Below are positions 43,313 through 52,808 of a stretch of 64,000 nt of DNA, piece after piece (positions within the stretch are counted from its first letter, which is position 1; each line of letters opens with the position of its first letter). The translations under genes and the position numbers were made by a program. This DNA comes from Prorocentrum cordatum (taxonomy: Eukaryota; Sar; Dinophyceae; Prorocentrales; Prorocentraceae), in contig CAUYUJ010000750.1 of the NCBI GenBank assembly GCA_963575745.1, positions 1 to 64,000 on the forward strand, given 5' to 3'. A model generated the notes under the pieces. That model ran no database searches. It had not been told where the DNA came from and saw only the letters and a list, made by a program, of their open reading frames with translations.

Positions 43313-43819
43313 CGATGGCGATGAGGGCGCTCTGTTGTGCCCGTACTGGCTGTCATGATTTGCGTGCCGAGAAACCTCGCGAATGATTTTCCTCACTGTC
43401 TACCAGCACGGCCAGCTCACAACTTGCCTAGAGTAGCGTTCCGAGAAACCTCACTCATATTTCTTCCTCTTGGAGAGCCAACAGGCTCCAGTGGGTGAGC
43501 TGGCCGTAGTCGTCTCCTCCGATTTGGGGTACCCGAACTTTTCCGCGAACATCCCGGTGCCATCCAGCATGGTCGTGGCTTCTGGCGCTCCTTTAGCCTC
43601 AGCAGGGAGAGGAGCGGGATGAGGAGGAGGACGAGGAACGGGGGCGACTTGCAAGATCCATTCCAGATGGCACACGGCGTCCTACCACGTTCAACGTGCT
43701 AGGGGGCGCAGTGGCGGAAATGCTGAAGCGCGCCGCCATCGTCGGTCCGACGTCGACGCCGGCCAGAGAGCAGACACCGAGGGGCGTTGGAACGTTTGGG
43801 GGATGGCGATTCAGAGCGT
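43313..43819. other. No gene recognised
   Basis: Moderate-GC sequence with a short GGA patch near 43620. The direct words CCGAGAAACCTC occur at 43367 and 43440. Confidence 0.45.
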
Positions 43820-44345
43820 TTTTTGGGCCCTCTGGTGTCATTCGACGCCTTCCTGGGTCGTCAAAGGCGCATTTTGGTTCGTGAATCATCTTGGGCCTTG
43901 GGCCCCTCTGGGGCCGTCTTGTGGCCATCTGGGGCTGTTTTGGGTAGTTCCTGGGGCCCTCCGGGGCTGTGCAGGAGGTCTCGTCGGCCGTCTTGGGGCC
44001 CTCTTGGGTTTTTAATCGGGCCGTTCTGGGGCGATTTGGGAAGCCTCGGAGGCCATCTTGGACGCGTTGGAGGCCCAAAAAGCGTATTTGATGGGCCTCG
44101 GAGGTTGTCTCCCAAAGACGAATATTTGGAAATGCCCGTTTCCCGAAATGAATAGAGCGATGCTTGCTTGTTGAGGCCCTCTGGGAGGTCTCTCTTGGAG
44201 CTCCCTGGGAACGTCTTGGAAGCTCATAGGGCTGCCTTGAAATCATCTTGGGCCGCCTCGCTTCAATCTTGAGTCATACGGGCGCCACGTTGAGGCGTCT
44301 TGTAGCCTTTGGCGCACATTTCCAAGCCAGTTTGGGCCGTCCAGA
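43820..44345 (+). repeat. CTTGG-phased minisatellite array, copy 7
   Basis: Same motif, more eroded than others, with a non-repeat insert at 44075-44165. Confidence 0.75.
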
Positions 44346-44562
44346 TGCATTTCTGGGAGGGATGATGCCCCCCGCCCGTTTCGCCGGACCCCATCCCACC
44401 AAACCAGCAGGACTTGATTCCAGGGGGACGGGCTTGGAGAGGGGCAGTGGCCGCGGCCCGAGGTTGTGACCCGCTGATCGTCGAGGGCCGCCCGACCATC
44501 AATCGCGACCGGGCGAGCCGACCTCGCCGCCGCCGCGGCAATGGGAACGCAGGGAGGAGTTA

Positions 44563-44650
44563 TCGGGGGTGGACAGACCTCCTACCCTGACACGTCGAGT
44601 GGCGAATGGGCCGTTTTCGATCCGCGACAGGGCGCCGCGGCCATCATTCG
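44563..44650 (+). mobile_element. Short TIR element family F, truncated copy F1
   Basis: Begins TCGGGGGTGGACAGACCTCC and holds CTGACACGTCGAGTGGCGAA and GGCGCCGCGGCCATCA, as in F2 and F3. It is cut off where element G1 starts. Confidence 0.75.
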
Positions 44651-44656
44651 GGGGAG

Positions 44657-44844
44657 CGTAAGACCCGGGTTTGCCGGGACTCGGGTTCGCAATCGTTTTT
44701 TGACGACCGCGACTCGGATTTTGACGAGGAGGAGTTTCGTGGGATGTCTGCAGCGGGAGGCCTCGTCAAAATGCAGGCTCGGCCTCGTCATTTTTTTGAC
44801 GACCTCGTCGGGGATTTCCGAGTCCCCCGTACCCGGGTCTTACG
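44657..44844 (+). mobile_element. Short TIR element family G, copy G1
   Basis: 188 bp with inverted ends CGTAAGACCCGGGTTTGCCG and CGTACCCGGGTCTTACG, and inner inverted GACTCGG/CCGAGTC. The interior has TTTTTTGACGACC and its inverse. A decayed relative is at about 49170-49357. G1 appears to have inserted into or truncated F1. Confidence 0.82.
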
Positions 44845-45375
44845 TCTCCCCGATAAAGGGTGGGGTACGAAAGGGAGGCTTGCCCACCGCCGAAGTCAGA
44901 CCCCTCTCGCAGGCGATGTTTCTCCCCCAATCCCCGAGTTTCGCCCAAAAAGTTTGGCCGCTCAGAAAAATGGAAAAACCCTGGGATGCACCCCAAGGGG
45001 GCTATTCGGACGCACCCCTATCGAGGATGGGCACCCCCCCATCGTATATCCCAGGGTTGGGCCCCAAATTTCTGGTCCATTCGGAAACCCCACGAAGCCT
45101 GGGATAGGGGTCGACGTATCCCTTGTTACCCTCTGCAGCGTCCCACTGCAGAGTGGCACCACTGAACAACCGCGTCGCCCGGCCAGGGTCGCCCTGGGCC
45201 ATGGCACGGTGTGCGCGGTCTCGCGGCAGGCGCGTTGCGCCGGAGGCGTTCTGGCGGTTTCATCGCTCGCGCACGTGGCTCCCAGAGGCTTGGGTATTAA
45301 TCACACCTTCCTGCTCCCTGCTTGGCCGTGCTTTCTGATTGTTCGCGCGGTCGGGCAGGATTGTGCCAGCTTGAA
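44845..45375. other. No gene recognised; repetitive CCCTGGGAT words
   Basis: Contains CCCTGGGATGCACCCC (44980), TATCCCAGGGTTGGGCCCC (45048) and CCTGGGATAGGGGT (45097), suggesting another short inverted-repeat element that I cannot bound. CTGCAGCGTCCCACTGCAG (45133) is a small hairpin. Confidence 0.45.
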
Positions 45376-45525
45376 GTCGGGACTGTCCCTCTACAGGAGG
45401 AACCTTCCAAGATAGTGAAAACAAATCTGGGGGCGATGTTTTGAACATTTCTTGACCATTCTGCGGTATCTGTTGACTATGTTTGATTTGTCGTCCCAAA
45501 TTCTCCGTAGGGGTACACGCCCGAC
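45376..45525 (+). mobile_element. TIR element family A, copy A3
   Basis: GTCGGGACTGTCCCTCTACA to CCGTAGGGGTACACGCCCGA C. Right flank CTACT. Confidence 0.87.
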
Positions 45526-45578
45526 CTACTGCCAGCTGAGACCGGAAGGGGAGCGTGGGCCTCGAGAGCCCCGCGGTT

Positions 45579-45750
45579 TCGGGGGTGGACAGACCTCTTT
45601 CCCTGACACGTCGAGTAGGGAGTTGTCCGTTCTCGGTTCTCCAGGGGGCGCCGCGGCCGTCAGTTTCCAGGCTTTGCGCTCGCCAGGTTTTGGCCCGAGG
45701 TCGTCTTCACTAGACCACGTGTTGCGAAAGAGGAGTCTGTCCATCCCCGA
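45579..45750 (+). mobile_element. Short TIR element family F, copy F2
   Basis: 172 bp with inverted ends TCGGGGGTGGACAGACCTC and GAGTCTGTCCATCCCCGA. The interior GGCGCCGCGGCCGTCAGTTT and TTTTGGCCCGAGGTCGT is shared with F3. Confidence 0.85.
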
Positions 45751-45857
45751 CGGATGAGTTTTCAAGCTCACGTGCTGGGGCTCCCGTGGATCCGGCGCAA
45801 GGGCCTTCAGAGGACCTTCCCCGAGTCGCCCAGGGCCGCGACTCTTGACGTCGCCAG

Positions 45858-46014
45858 TTACCAGCCTCGAACGTATCCCTATCCCTAAGATTGACACGCC
45901 AAAAGGCGATGACAATCTTGGGGATTCGCCCTCAAAAAATAGGGAATCCCTAAGATTGGCATCGTGATGAGGAGGTGCCCAGCATACGGATAGGGATATG
46001 TTCCAGGCTGGTAA
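45858..46014 (+). mobile_element. Short TIR element H (single copy)
   Basis: 157 bp with inverted ends TTACCAGCCTCGAACGTATC and GATATGTTCCAGGCTGGTAA (27-bp termini, few mismatches), with CCCTATCC/GGATAGGG just inside. The interior CCTAAGATTGACACGCC recurs as CCCTAAGATTGGCATCG. No second copy in the window. Confidence 0.8.
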
Positions 46015-46056
46015 GCCAGGCCAGGGGGGCATCAGCTGTTCCTGGCCTCCTCTTAA

Positions 46057-46266
46057 GTCGGGCGTGTCCCTCTACAGGAGGGAGATTGAGAAATAGTAAA
46101 AAAGATCGTCTGGGCCACCGATTCTTTTTGGACCATTTCTAGGCGGCCTCAAGTCTGGGGACGATTTTTGAGTAAGTCTGGGGACGATTGTTGAGTATTT
46201 TAAAGTGTGTTTGGACATGTTGTTTGATGATTTTCATGTTTCGTCCGAGCTGAGGACACGCCCCAC
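46057..46266 (+). mobile_element. TIR element family A, copy A4 (longer form)
   Basis: GTCGGGCGTGTCCCTCTACA to GCTGAGGACACGCCCCAC, 210 bp. The extra length comes partly from a direct duplication of AGTCTGGGGACGATT(T/G)TTGAGTA. It lies 42 bp after element H. Confidence 0.85.
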
Positions 46267-46511
46267 CTGAGCCTACTGGGGCCCTGACCGAAGGATGAAC
46301 AAGGCGGACTACAGGCTCACCCGTGGGCGGCACCGCCATGGAGATTTGGTGTTTTTTTTTCCGCAGCGTCTCCCACGGGCAGGCACCTCCTTGACGTTTT
46401 ATCTAGGCTGTTATCGAGCACGCGTCGGCCAGTTCAGCGACGTCCATGCAGGGGCCGCGGCCTCCCGGGTTCCGGAGCTCCCGGAGAGAGCCCCGCAGGG
46501 GCTGGGCTCAA

Positions 46512-46663
46512 GTCGGGCCTGTCCTTCTACAGGGGGGATATTCAAAAATAGTCAAGACATAGTCTGGGGACAATTGTTTGACAATGTTTTGACTATTTTC
46601 GAGCATGTTTGGAGTATTGTTTATGATTCGTCCAAAAACCGCCTGTAGGGGGGGACGCCCAAC
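46512..46663 (+). mobile_element. TIR element family A, copy A5
   Basis: GTCGGGCCTGTCCTTCTACA to CTGTAGGGGGGGACGCCCAA C; right flank CTAAG. The interior is close to A2 and A13. Confidence 0.88.
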
Positions 46664-47324
46664 CTAAGACTAGGCAGGGGCGCGCGCAGGGCGTCCTGTC
46701 GCGGTGCGGCGCTGCGGGGCCAGGGCCACCAAAGCGTTTGGCTGCTGCAGGCCTCCCGAGTGGACTCCGAGTTTCCGAGCACCTGGGGGGGCGGAGGATC
46801 GCGCCGCGTGGCCGCGGCGTCGGCGATGGGGCTGGCTGTGGAGCCCGATCTTCCTCAAGCCGACGGCGCCGATGCATCGCTGACGTCGCCGATGCCTCGG
46901 CGATGCGGCACGACCTTCCGACATCATCTAGTCGGACCCCATTCAGGAAACCTCCGTGCGCTCGCTTCATGTGTGTGTGTGTGTGTGCATGTCCAGGGAA
47001 GCTGCATTAGCATAACTGCACGAGGGAGGTTTGGCAGGGGATAGTTGCAGAGGTAAAGGATGTCTTCCAGCGGGGCCGCTCCGTGGGGAGTCACTTGCTT
47101 GCGTTTTGGGGGCCTCCATTGACCCCAACGCTTTTTCACTCAATAGATGGTTCCCCGCAAGTTTCTAAGTTGATTAACTCTGCTGAACACTCAAGCCCAC
47201 GAATTGGAACTGTTTGAACTACCAGGCCCAATAAGTCTCAAACACATGCTCTTCAATGCACACACACACTTCCACATCCAGACTGTCCATTGAGGTTTAA
47301 TCGGCGTCACCCCAACCTACTCAT
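46664..47324. other. No gene recognised; (TG)n at 46973-46987
   Basis: GC-rich to 46950, then a short GT repeat and AT-richer sequence. No motif-bearing frame. Confidence 0.5.
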
Positions 47325-47518
47325 GCTATGTGTGCGTCGCCCCCCCCCAGGGGCGACGCGGGCACCGAGAAATCTTATAGTATGTGCGTCGTGGCGGGCG
47401 CTTTCTGGCCACACCGCTCGGGAAACAATATACTACAAGATGGCTATACTATCTGTTCGGGTTGGACGCGGGCCTCCAGAGAGGACATATCGAATTAGTA
47501 TGTCAATGTGCGTCCCAT
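47325..47518 (+). repeat. Dispersed repeat family C, copy C1
   Basis: About 194 bp, closely related to 53174-53364. Starts CTATGTGTGCGTCGCCCC, whose stem GCGTCGCC/GGGCGACGC closes over a C run. Also shared: GGGCGCTTTCTGGCCAC, CGCTCGGGAAAC and GTATGTC...TGTGCGTCCC. The repeated hairpins suggest a structured RNA or SINE, but no tRNA-like box is clear. Confidence 0.8.
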
Positions 47519-47669
47519 GCGATTTCCACACCCAGGAGTGCTGGACAAGTCTTGCTTGCCGCAGGCCCCTCCTTCAACAGTCCAGGAGTTCTTCTTCAAA
47601 CACGTCTGTGTGCCCCGTGGCGCTGCCGTTCCAAGTCGATAGCGTCGTCATCGCTGCTGCCCTCGCAAG

Positions 47670-47855
47670 TGGGGAGGAGGAGGAGGAGGAGGAGGAGGAG
47701 GAGGAGGAGGAGGAGAGGGAAGGAAGAGGAGGAGGAGGAGGAGGAGGAGGAGGAGGAGGAGAGGGGAGGAGGAGGAGGAGGAGGAGGAGGAGGAGGAGGA
47801 GGAGGAGGAGGAGGAGGAGGAGGAAAGGAGGAGGAGGAGGAGGAGGAGGAGCAGC
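47670..47855 (+). repeat. (GGA)n tract
   Basis: About 185 bp of nearly pure GGA/GAG. Confidence 0.93.
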
Positions 47856-48905
47856 ACCATTGCATTCTCACACTTCCCAGGGCTCCCAGGTCCAGAGAGT
47901 GTGCTAGGAGGGTCGGGGGTTGGTTGCTCACACCTCCACACCTGCCAGGCCCGGCCAGAGTGACGGGAGCGTGCGGCACGAGGCGGACCCCCTCGGGGCT
48001 TCCGAGGCCCAGCACGTGCGGCAGGGGCTCGGTGCCCTCTCCGTTGCCAGGCCTTGCCTGGCCTGGCGCAGGCTTCCCGGGGCCAGAGGGTCCCAGAACT
48101 TCGACGTCGTGATGTTTTTGTTGCCACACCTTCCCCCGGGGCCCCACGGGCCCCGAGAGTCAGAAAGCTGTCCAGACACCCGCTGCCGCGAGATTCTTGT
48201 CGCGACGCGAAGAAGGCAAGAGAGTGTTGAAAGGGCATGCGGTTGTTTATCTTTTGGAGCCGCCTTGGCGCCCTCACAGAGCGGCGCGCCGTTCCAGATC
48301 CCAGGTCCCCCCGCGTCCAGGTGGTGGGGGCACAGCGTGGCAGCCTTCAAGATGTTGAGCAAAGATTTTGTCTTGTTTTCTCGTTTGCGGTTCATACTAC
48401 TGTCCTTCGCACGGGTGCATATGTGTGTGTGTGCGATTTGAGTCCGAGAGCTCTCAGCAGTTTACAGTCGACAAGTTCGGCTTAGGATGCCAGGCCGAGG
48501 CGGACTGCGACATACATGTTGCCGTTGTCGCAGTGCGGTGCTGTTGTCGGCACCGTAGATACGTCACCGCCCGAACACCCGAACACGTGGTGGCTCAAGA
48601 GGCGCGCTTGGCTTCAGCTTTTCGATGACACAGGCCACTGCCGCCCTCTCGCCACTCCCTCTACTTCATGCCGCTGTCGACTGGATGTCGGCGGCGATGC
48701 GGCAGCACGGCCACCAGCAAAGGTTGCTGTATCGGCTGCCGCTGGCGAGCGCGGAGCCGCCGAGCGAGGCGGCAGAGCGTCCGCACGGCTGCCGGCGCAG
48801 CCGGCGGCGGCCTGCCGACGCGGAGCCGGCGAGCGATGCCGGCGAGGCCCGGGGCGAGCTTTCGGACCTGAGGCGGCTGGCCTGTGGCGCGGCGGCGCCC
48901 AGCAT
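47856..48905. other. No gene recognised
   Basis: GC-rich sequence with overlapping frames on both strands. Between 48620 and 48900 one frame is Arg/Ala-rich. Nothing matches a family I know. Confidence 0.45.
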
Positions 48906-49073
48906 GATGGGCCTGTTTTCCACCACCACCACCACAATAAGATGGAGGGGGGGAAGGAGGAGGAGGAGGAGGAGGAGGAGGAGGATACGAAGGAGGAGGA
49001 GGAGGAGGAGGAGGAGGAGGAGGACTCCCTCCCCCTCCAACTGATGGTGGTGGTGGTGGAAATCAGGCCCATC
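48906..49073 (+). mobile_element. Hairpin element O with internal (GGA)n
   Basis: Inverted ends GATGGGCCTGTTTTCCACCA and TGGTGGAAATCAGGCCCATC, continuing as CCACCACCACCA/TGGTGGTGGTGG and GATGGAGGGGG/CCCCCTCCAACTG, enclose a GGA tract. The whole can fold into a long stem with a purine loop. Single copy. Confidence 0.8.
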
Positions 49074-49169
49074 ACAGCAGCTGCAGCAGACTGTCGCTGG
49101 GTGTGCTGCTGGTCGATGGCGTGGGGATCAGTGGGAGGTTTCGTCTCGGGGCTCCCAGCATCGAGGAGC

Positions 49170-49357
49170 CGTGAGGCTCGAGCACGCCCGAGTTCGGGTT
49201 GGCCGACGCTCTTCGGCGGTGCCGTCCTGAGTGTTGACGGTCCAGCGTTCGTGGGATGTCTGCAGCGGGGGTCCGCGTCAAGTTTCAGAGTGTGTCTGAA
49301 CAATTCCTTGGCGGCCCAGTGAGGTCAACCCGCGCTTTCCGAACCCGTGTCTTACGT
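49170..49357 (+). mobile_element. Family G relative, decayed copy G2
   Basis: Shares TTCGTGGGATGTCTGCAGCG and ACCCGTGTCTTACGTCTCCC with G1. The left end is hard to place. Confidence 0.55.
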
Positions 49358-49490
49358 CTCCCCGACATGCGAAATTGTTTTCGCAACCGCCAACGCGCAC
49401 AGAAGTTATAGTCTGCATTCTTACGTCTACCCGTCATGCGAAATTGTTTTCGCAACCGCCACCGCGCACAGAAGTTATAGTCTGCATTAT
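49349..49490 (+). repeat. ~70-bp tandem duplication
   Basis: TCTTACGTCTCCCCGACATG then CGAAATTGTTTTCGCAACCG then CACAGAAGTTATAGTCTGCA occurs twice in succession with three or four differences. It begins at the right end of G2. Confidence 0.88.
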
Positions 49491-49634
49491 TTGGGTAGGT
49501 TCGAGCGGGAAACGTTCAACAGCGGCATGCACTCTACATTTGATCCAGGGCGTCGGGTGCCCACGTCCCCCCCCCCCAGATGGTAGGGGTCCCAGGGTTC
49601 CCACGTCTCTCCCCCAGATGGTATGGGGGGGGGC

Positions 49635-49697
49635 GGCGGGCACGACGACGGCGACGACGACAGCGGCGACGACGGCGACGAAGGCGAAGACGACGGG

Positions 49698-49751
<54 letters not shown>

Positions 49752-49785
49752 GTTGACGACGGCGGCGACGACGACTTTGCTAAGC

Positions 49786-49827
<42 letters not shown>

Positions 49828-49860
49828 TCGTGAAGACGACGACGATGACGGCGCTGCCTT
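49635..49860 (+). repeat. (GAC)n / (ACG)n microsatellite
   Basis: Long CGA/ACG/GAC run with GGC and TTG interruptions. Frames read as poly-Asp, poly-Thr or poly-Arg. Confidence 0.93.
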
Positions 49861-50120
49861 TGCTGACGACTACGCCAGAGACACGCGCCCAAAGCGCGCA
49901 CGCGCAGGCACGCACGCACACACGCACAAACACAACCACCACGCAGCACACCAACAGGGGGGGGGTACACGCACGCACGTGCGCAAACCACCACACCACA
50001 GCACACCACACCACGCCACACCCACAGGGGGGCGGCGGGGGGACACGCATGCACGCATGCACGTGCGCAAACCACCCGTCCACACCACAGCACAGCACAC
50101 CACAGGGGGAGGGGGGGGGG
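49861..50120 (+). repeat. CA-rich stretch with a ~65-bp repeat
   Basis: ACGCACGCACACACGC-type repeats. ACGCACGTGCGCAAACCACC and ACACCACAGCACA occur twice (about 49970 and 50055). G runs of 7 to 11 follow. Confidence 0.8.
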
Positions 50121-50217
50121 GCACCCATCATGGGGGGGGGCTGGACACCACGCCATCTGGTTGGGGGAGGACAGACCCTGGACCATATATAGCCAGCGAT
50201 GGCTCTTTTGCTTTATA

Positions 50218-50320
50218 GTATGTAGACGTATGTATGTATGTATGTATGTATATATATATATATATATGTATATATATAACATATATAAATACGCATACGC
50301 ATACACATACACATGCACAC
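50218..50320 (+). repeat. (TATG)n and (TA)n microsatellites
   Basis: TATGTATGTATG followed by (TA)8 and CATACGCATACACATACAC. Confidence 0.92.
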
Positions 50321-50598
50321 ATCATGTGTGCGTCTCCAAGACTCTTGGGGGGGGGGGCTCTCTGTCCCGGCACCTGCTGGACTCAGCGGCGCTGGGCGTT
50401 CGCGTCATATGGGGAGGGGGGGGGGCTGCGATGGCGATGCCGGGGGGGGGGGGGGGGCGGCAGCGAGGGCTGCAGAGCAGGAGCCCTCCCGGGCCCCCTC
50501 GAGGAGCCTTTTTTTGAGGACTGAAAAGGGGCTGAAAAGGGGGCCTCTGGGGCCCGAGAAGTGCACCTGCCTCCCCCCCCATGCATCGCTCCCCTTCA

Positions 50599-50752
50599 GT
50601 CGGGGCGGTCCATCTACAGGGGGAAAACTCAAAAATAGTCAAACAATAGTAGGGGGACTTTTTGTTGAGCATCGTCTGAGCATTTTGGAGTACTGCTTGA
50701 GTGTTTTTTCTCTTTTTCGTCGAAAATCCCCCTGCAGGGGGACTCGCCCGAC
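50599..50752 (+). mobile_element. TIR element family A, copy A6
   Basis: GTCGGGGCGGTCCATCTACA to CCTGCAGGGGGACTCGCCCG AC. Right flank CTGAC. Confidence 0.88.
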
Positions 50753-50935
50753 CTGACGCTCCCCCCATGGATCACCACCCACCGAACCGCCCCAGCCCAA
50801 CTCGAAGGCCCCAGCTTGGCCTCCGTTTCCGGGGGGAGGGGGGGGGGGGGGCGCGGAACCGGGGAGAGCCTGCACCCCGATGGAGGAGCACAGGGAGAAA
50901 CCGTTTTGACCCCCATGGGAGAAACACTTGTTTTA
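50753..50935. other. GC-rich linker, no gene
   Basis: Short linker with a 13-nt G run between A6 and hairpin L1. Confidence 0.5.
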
Positions 50936-51100
50936 GGAGGGCACCAACTATACACCAACACCGATCCTGGCCCAGGATCACCCTGGGCCCAGGATCGGTG
51001 TATACGCCCTCCTGCCTTGCGCAAGAAGGCATATACACCGATCCTGGGCCCAGGGTGATCCTGGGCCAGGATCGGTGTTGGTGTATAGTTGGTGCCCTCC
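50936..51100 (+). repeat. 165-bp near-perfect hairpin L1
   Basis: GGAGGGCACCAACTATACAC at the left is the exact reverse complement of GTGTATAGTTGGTGCCCTCC at the right. The arms continue through CCGATCCTGGCCCAGGATCA and CCTGGGCCCAGGATCGGTGT to a small loop around TTGCGCAA. Almost every base pairs. A related hairpin lies at 62649-62804. Confidence 0.93.
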
Positions 51101-51384
51101 GATTTTTTTGGGTCTGCGGGTCGAGAGCGGGCCTCTTCCGGTTAAGAGCTGGGCGGGGCGCGCAGAGCACGAATTGGGGAGACAGGGCGCGGGCGGGTGG
51201 GGCCTCAGGCGGCCGGAGGGTGCAGGCGGTGCCGAAGAGCTTGCACAGGAAGAGGTACGCCTCGGACAGGAGCCGGAGGCGAAGTCCCGGAGGGAGGGCG
51301 AAGTGGTCCCATTGCAGAAACACGTGTGGAACCCGTACCCCTCCACCCCCCAGCCCGAAATTTGGGTCTTCGGGTTCGGTTTAC
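51101..51384. other. No gene recognised
   Basis: GC-rich linker between L1 and A7 with no motif-bearing frame. Confidence 0.45.
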
Positions 51385-51538
51385 GTCGGGCCCGTCCGCC
51401 CACAGAAGGAAGATTCGAAACCAGCCAAGAACTGGTACAGGGACAATTTGTCGGACTATTTTCGAATATGTTCAAAGTATTGTTGGTGCATGTTGTCAAT
51501 TTGTGTCCACAATCCCCCTGTAGGGGGACAGGCCCGAC
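51385..51538 (+). mobile_element. TIR element family A, copy A7
   Basis: GTCGGGCCCGTCCGCCCACA to TGTAGGGGGACAGGCCCGAC; right flank CTAAG. Confidence 0.87.
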
Positions 51539-51547
51539 CTAAGGGTA

Positions 51548-51611
51548 GGTCGGGGTGGTCTGTTAGTCAGTCCGTGACTCCCACGCCCGAGGCGTCCAGG
51601 TGGTACCAGAG
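51548..51611 (+). repeat. Repeat K, copy 1
   Basis: GGTGGTCTGTTAGTCAGTCC, CCACGCCCGAGGCGTCCAGG. Copies at 51806-51884 and 52129-52200. Confidence 0.8.
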
Positions 51612-51617
51612 TCAGGT

Positions 51618-51803
51618 GATCGCAAACATGGATCAGGGGGGCGTGGATTAGCGACGGGCCCCGTTGGCATGGGAAATCGATGATTTCCTCCGCCGAGCGA
51701 GGCGGCACCGGTCGCATTTTGGGGAGGGCACCCCCCCTGATCCATGGATGTGGTGACCGCGCGCCAAGTCCACGGATCGCTAATCCATGTTTGCGCGCCC
51801 CCG
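51618..51803 (+). mobile_element. Short TIR element family D, copy D2
   Basis: Inverted ends GATCGCAAACATGGATCAGG and CTAATCCATGTTTGCGCGCC. Interior as in D1. It lies between repeat K copies 1 and 2, as if inserted between two K units. Confidence 0.85.
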
Positions 51804-51805
51804 AG

Positions 51806-51884
51806 TTGAGGTGGTCTGGCAGGCAGTCCGTGAGTCCCACGCCCGAGGCGTCCAGGCGGCACCAGAGGCAGCCGAGGCCTGGCC
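51806..51884 (+). repeat. Repeat K, copy 2
   Basis: GGTGGTCTGGCAGGCAGTCC, CGCCCGAGGCGTCCAGGCGG, GCCGAGGCCTGGCCTC. Confidence 0.8.
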
Positions 51885-51961
51885 TCTCTGACCATTTTGG
51901 TATATTTTCTGATGATTTTGCACTATTCATTTAACGCCTCATGTAGGAGAACCCACCCGAC
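51885..51961 (+). mobile_element. TIR element family A, partial copy A8
   Basis: Only the right half remains, ending TGTAGGAGAACCCACCCGAC with flank CTACAG. The left half is missing; repeat K copy 2 abuts it. Confidence 0.7.
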
Positions 51962-51977
51962 CTACAGGTAGTCTGTA

Positions 51978-52129
51978 GTCGGGCGTGTCCCCCTACAGGG
52001 GGAGCTTCGACGAAAAATGAAAAAGATATTCCAAAAATATGCCCAAATGGTCCAAAAGTCCAAAACATATTACCCTGGCTACTTTTCGGCTATGTTTGAA
52101 GATTCCCCCCCTCGAGGGGCAGGCCCGAC
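51978..52129 (-). mobile_element. TIR element family A, copy A9 (reverse orientation)
   Basis: GTCGGGCGTGTCCCCCTACA to CTCGAGGGGCAGGCCCGAC. The A-rich interior TTCGACGAAAAATGAAAAAG is the complement of the TTTCGTCGAAA word near the right end of other copies, so this copy lies in the opposite orientation. Confidence 0.85.
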
Positions 52130-52200
52130 CTGGAGGCAGTCCGTGGAGCCCCCGCCCGAGGCGTCCGGGCGGCACCCGAGGCGGCCGAGGCCTGGCCTCG
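52129..52200 (+). repeat. Repeat K, copy 3
   Basis: GGAGGCAGTCCGTGGAGCCC, CGCCCGAGGCGTCCGGGCGG, GCCGAGGCCTGGCCTCGC. Confidence 0.8.
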
Positions 52201-52307
52201 CTTTTTTTTGTTGTTCTGCCGGGGCCTCTGGCCGCTCGGGGGGGGGGGGGGCCCACGGGCGGCCGTGGGGTGCGGCCGCTCCGGGAGGCCCTCGGGCCGC
52301 CTCGGGA

Positions 52308-52520
52308 CTTTGGTGGTCTCCAAACCAGGTGGTGAGACACCCGGTGGTGACCCCGACTCCCCCCAACAGAATAGTTCTGGGTCGCCACCGGGTTTTTGGG
52401 ACACGCGGTCGCCACGAGGTTTTGCGTGTCCTGGGCCAGCCAGCGCTCGAAAACTATTACCCAAATCGCCCAAAACTCACCACCGGGTGTTCTCACCACC
52501 ACGTTTGGGGACCACCAAGC
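52308..52520 (+). mobile_element. Short TIR element N
   Basis: 213 bp with long inverted ends: CTTTGGTGGTCTCCAAACCA, GGTGGTGAGACACCCGGTGG at the left; CCACCGGGTGTTCTCACCAC, CACGTTTGGGGACCACCAAG at the right. Confidence 0.85.
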
Positions 52521-52649
52521 AACGGCACCTTGCCTGCCGCCCAGCCCGCGGCGGCTCCCCCTCCCCTGCGGCCAGCGTGGCCGCCGGGGTGGCCTCGCCG
52601 CACAGCCTCTGGTGCACTCCCCGTCTCTCCGGTGCCGCAGGCCGCCCGA

Positions 52650-52772
52650 GGACGGAGGAGGAGGAGGAGGGGAGGAGGAGGAGGGGGAGGAGGAGGGGGA
52701 GGAGGAGGGAGGGGGAGGAGGAGGAGGAGGAGGAGGAGGAGGAGGAGGTGGTGGAGGAGGAGGAGGAGGAGG
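52650..52772 (+). repeat. (GGA)n tract
   Basis: About 120 bp of GGA with GGGGA and GGT interruptions. A TCC tract at 52919-53030 could pair with it across about 145 bp. Confidence 0.92.
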
Positions 52773-52776
52773 AGGT

Positions 52777-52808
52777 GTTCTCACCACCACGTTTGGGGAC
52801 CACCAAGG
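52777..52808 (+). repeat. Second copy of the right end of element N
   Basis: GTTCTCACCACCACGTTTGG GGACCACCAAGG repeats the right end of N (52489-52520) immediately after the GGA tract. It could be a solo terminus or the scar of a duplication that included the tract. Confidence 0.85.

Noticed and set aside
39175-43396. Frames of 200-380 codons with 30-residue repeats (HTPHTFRGPIG or GATKRVRGVPN)
   Set aside because: They are the 90-bp satellite, open in many frames on both strands because 90 is divisible by three. Nothing marks one frame as translated.
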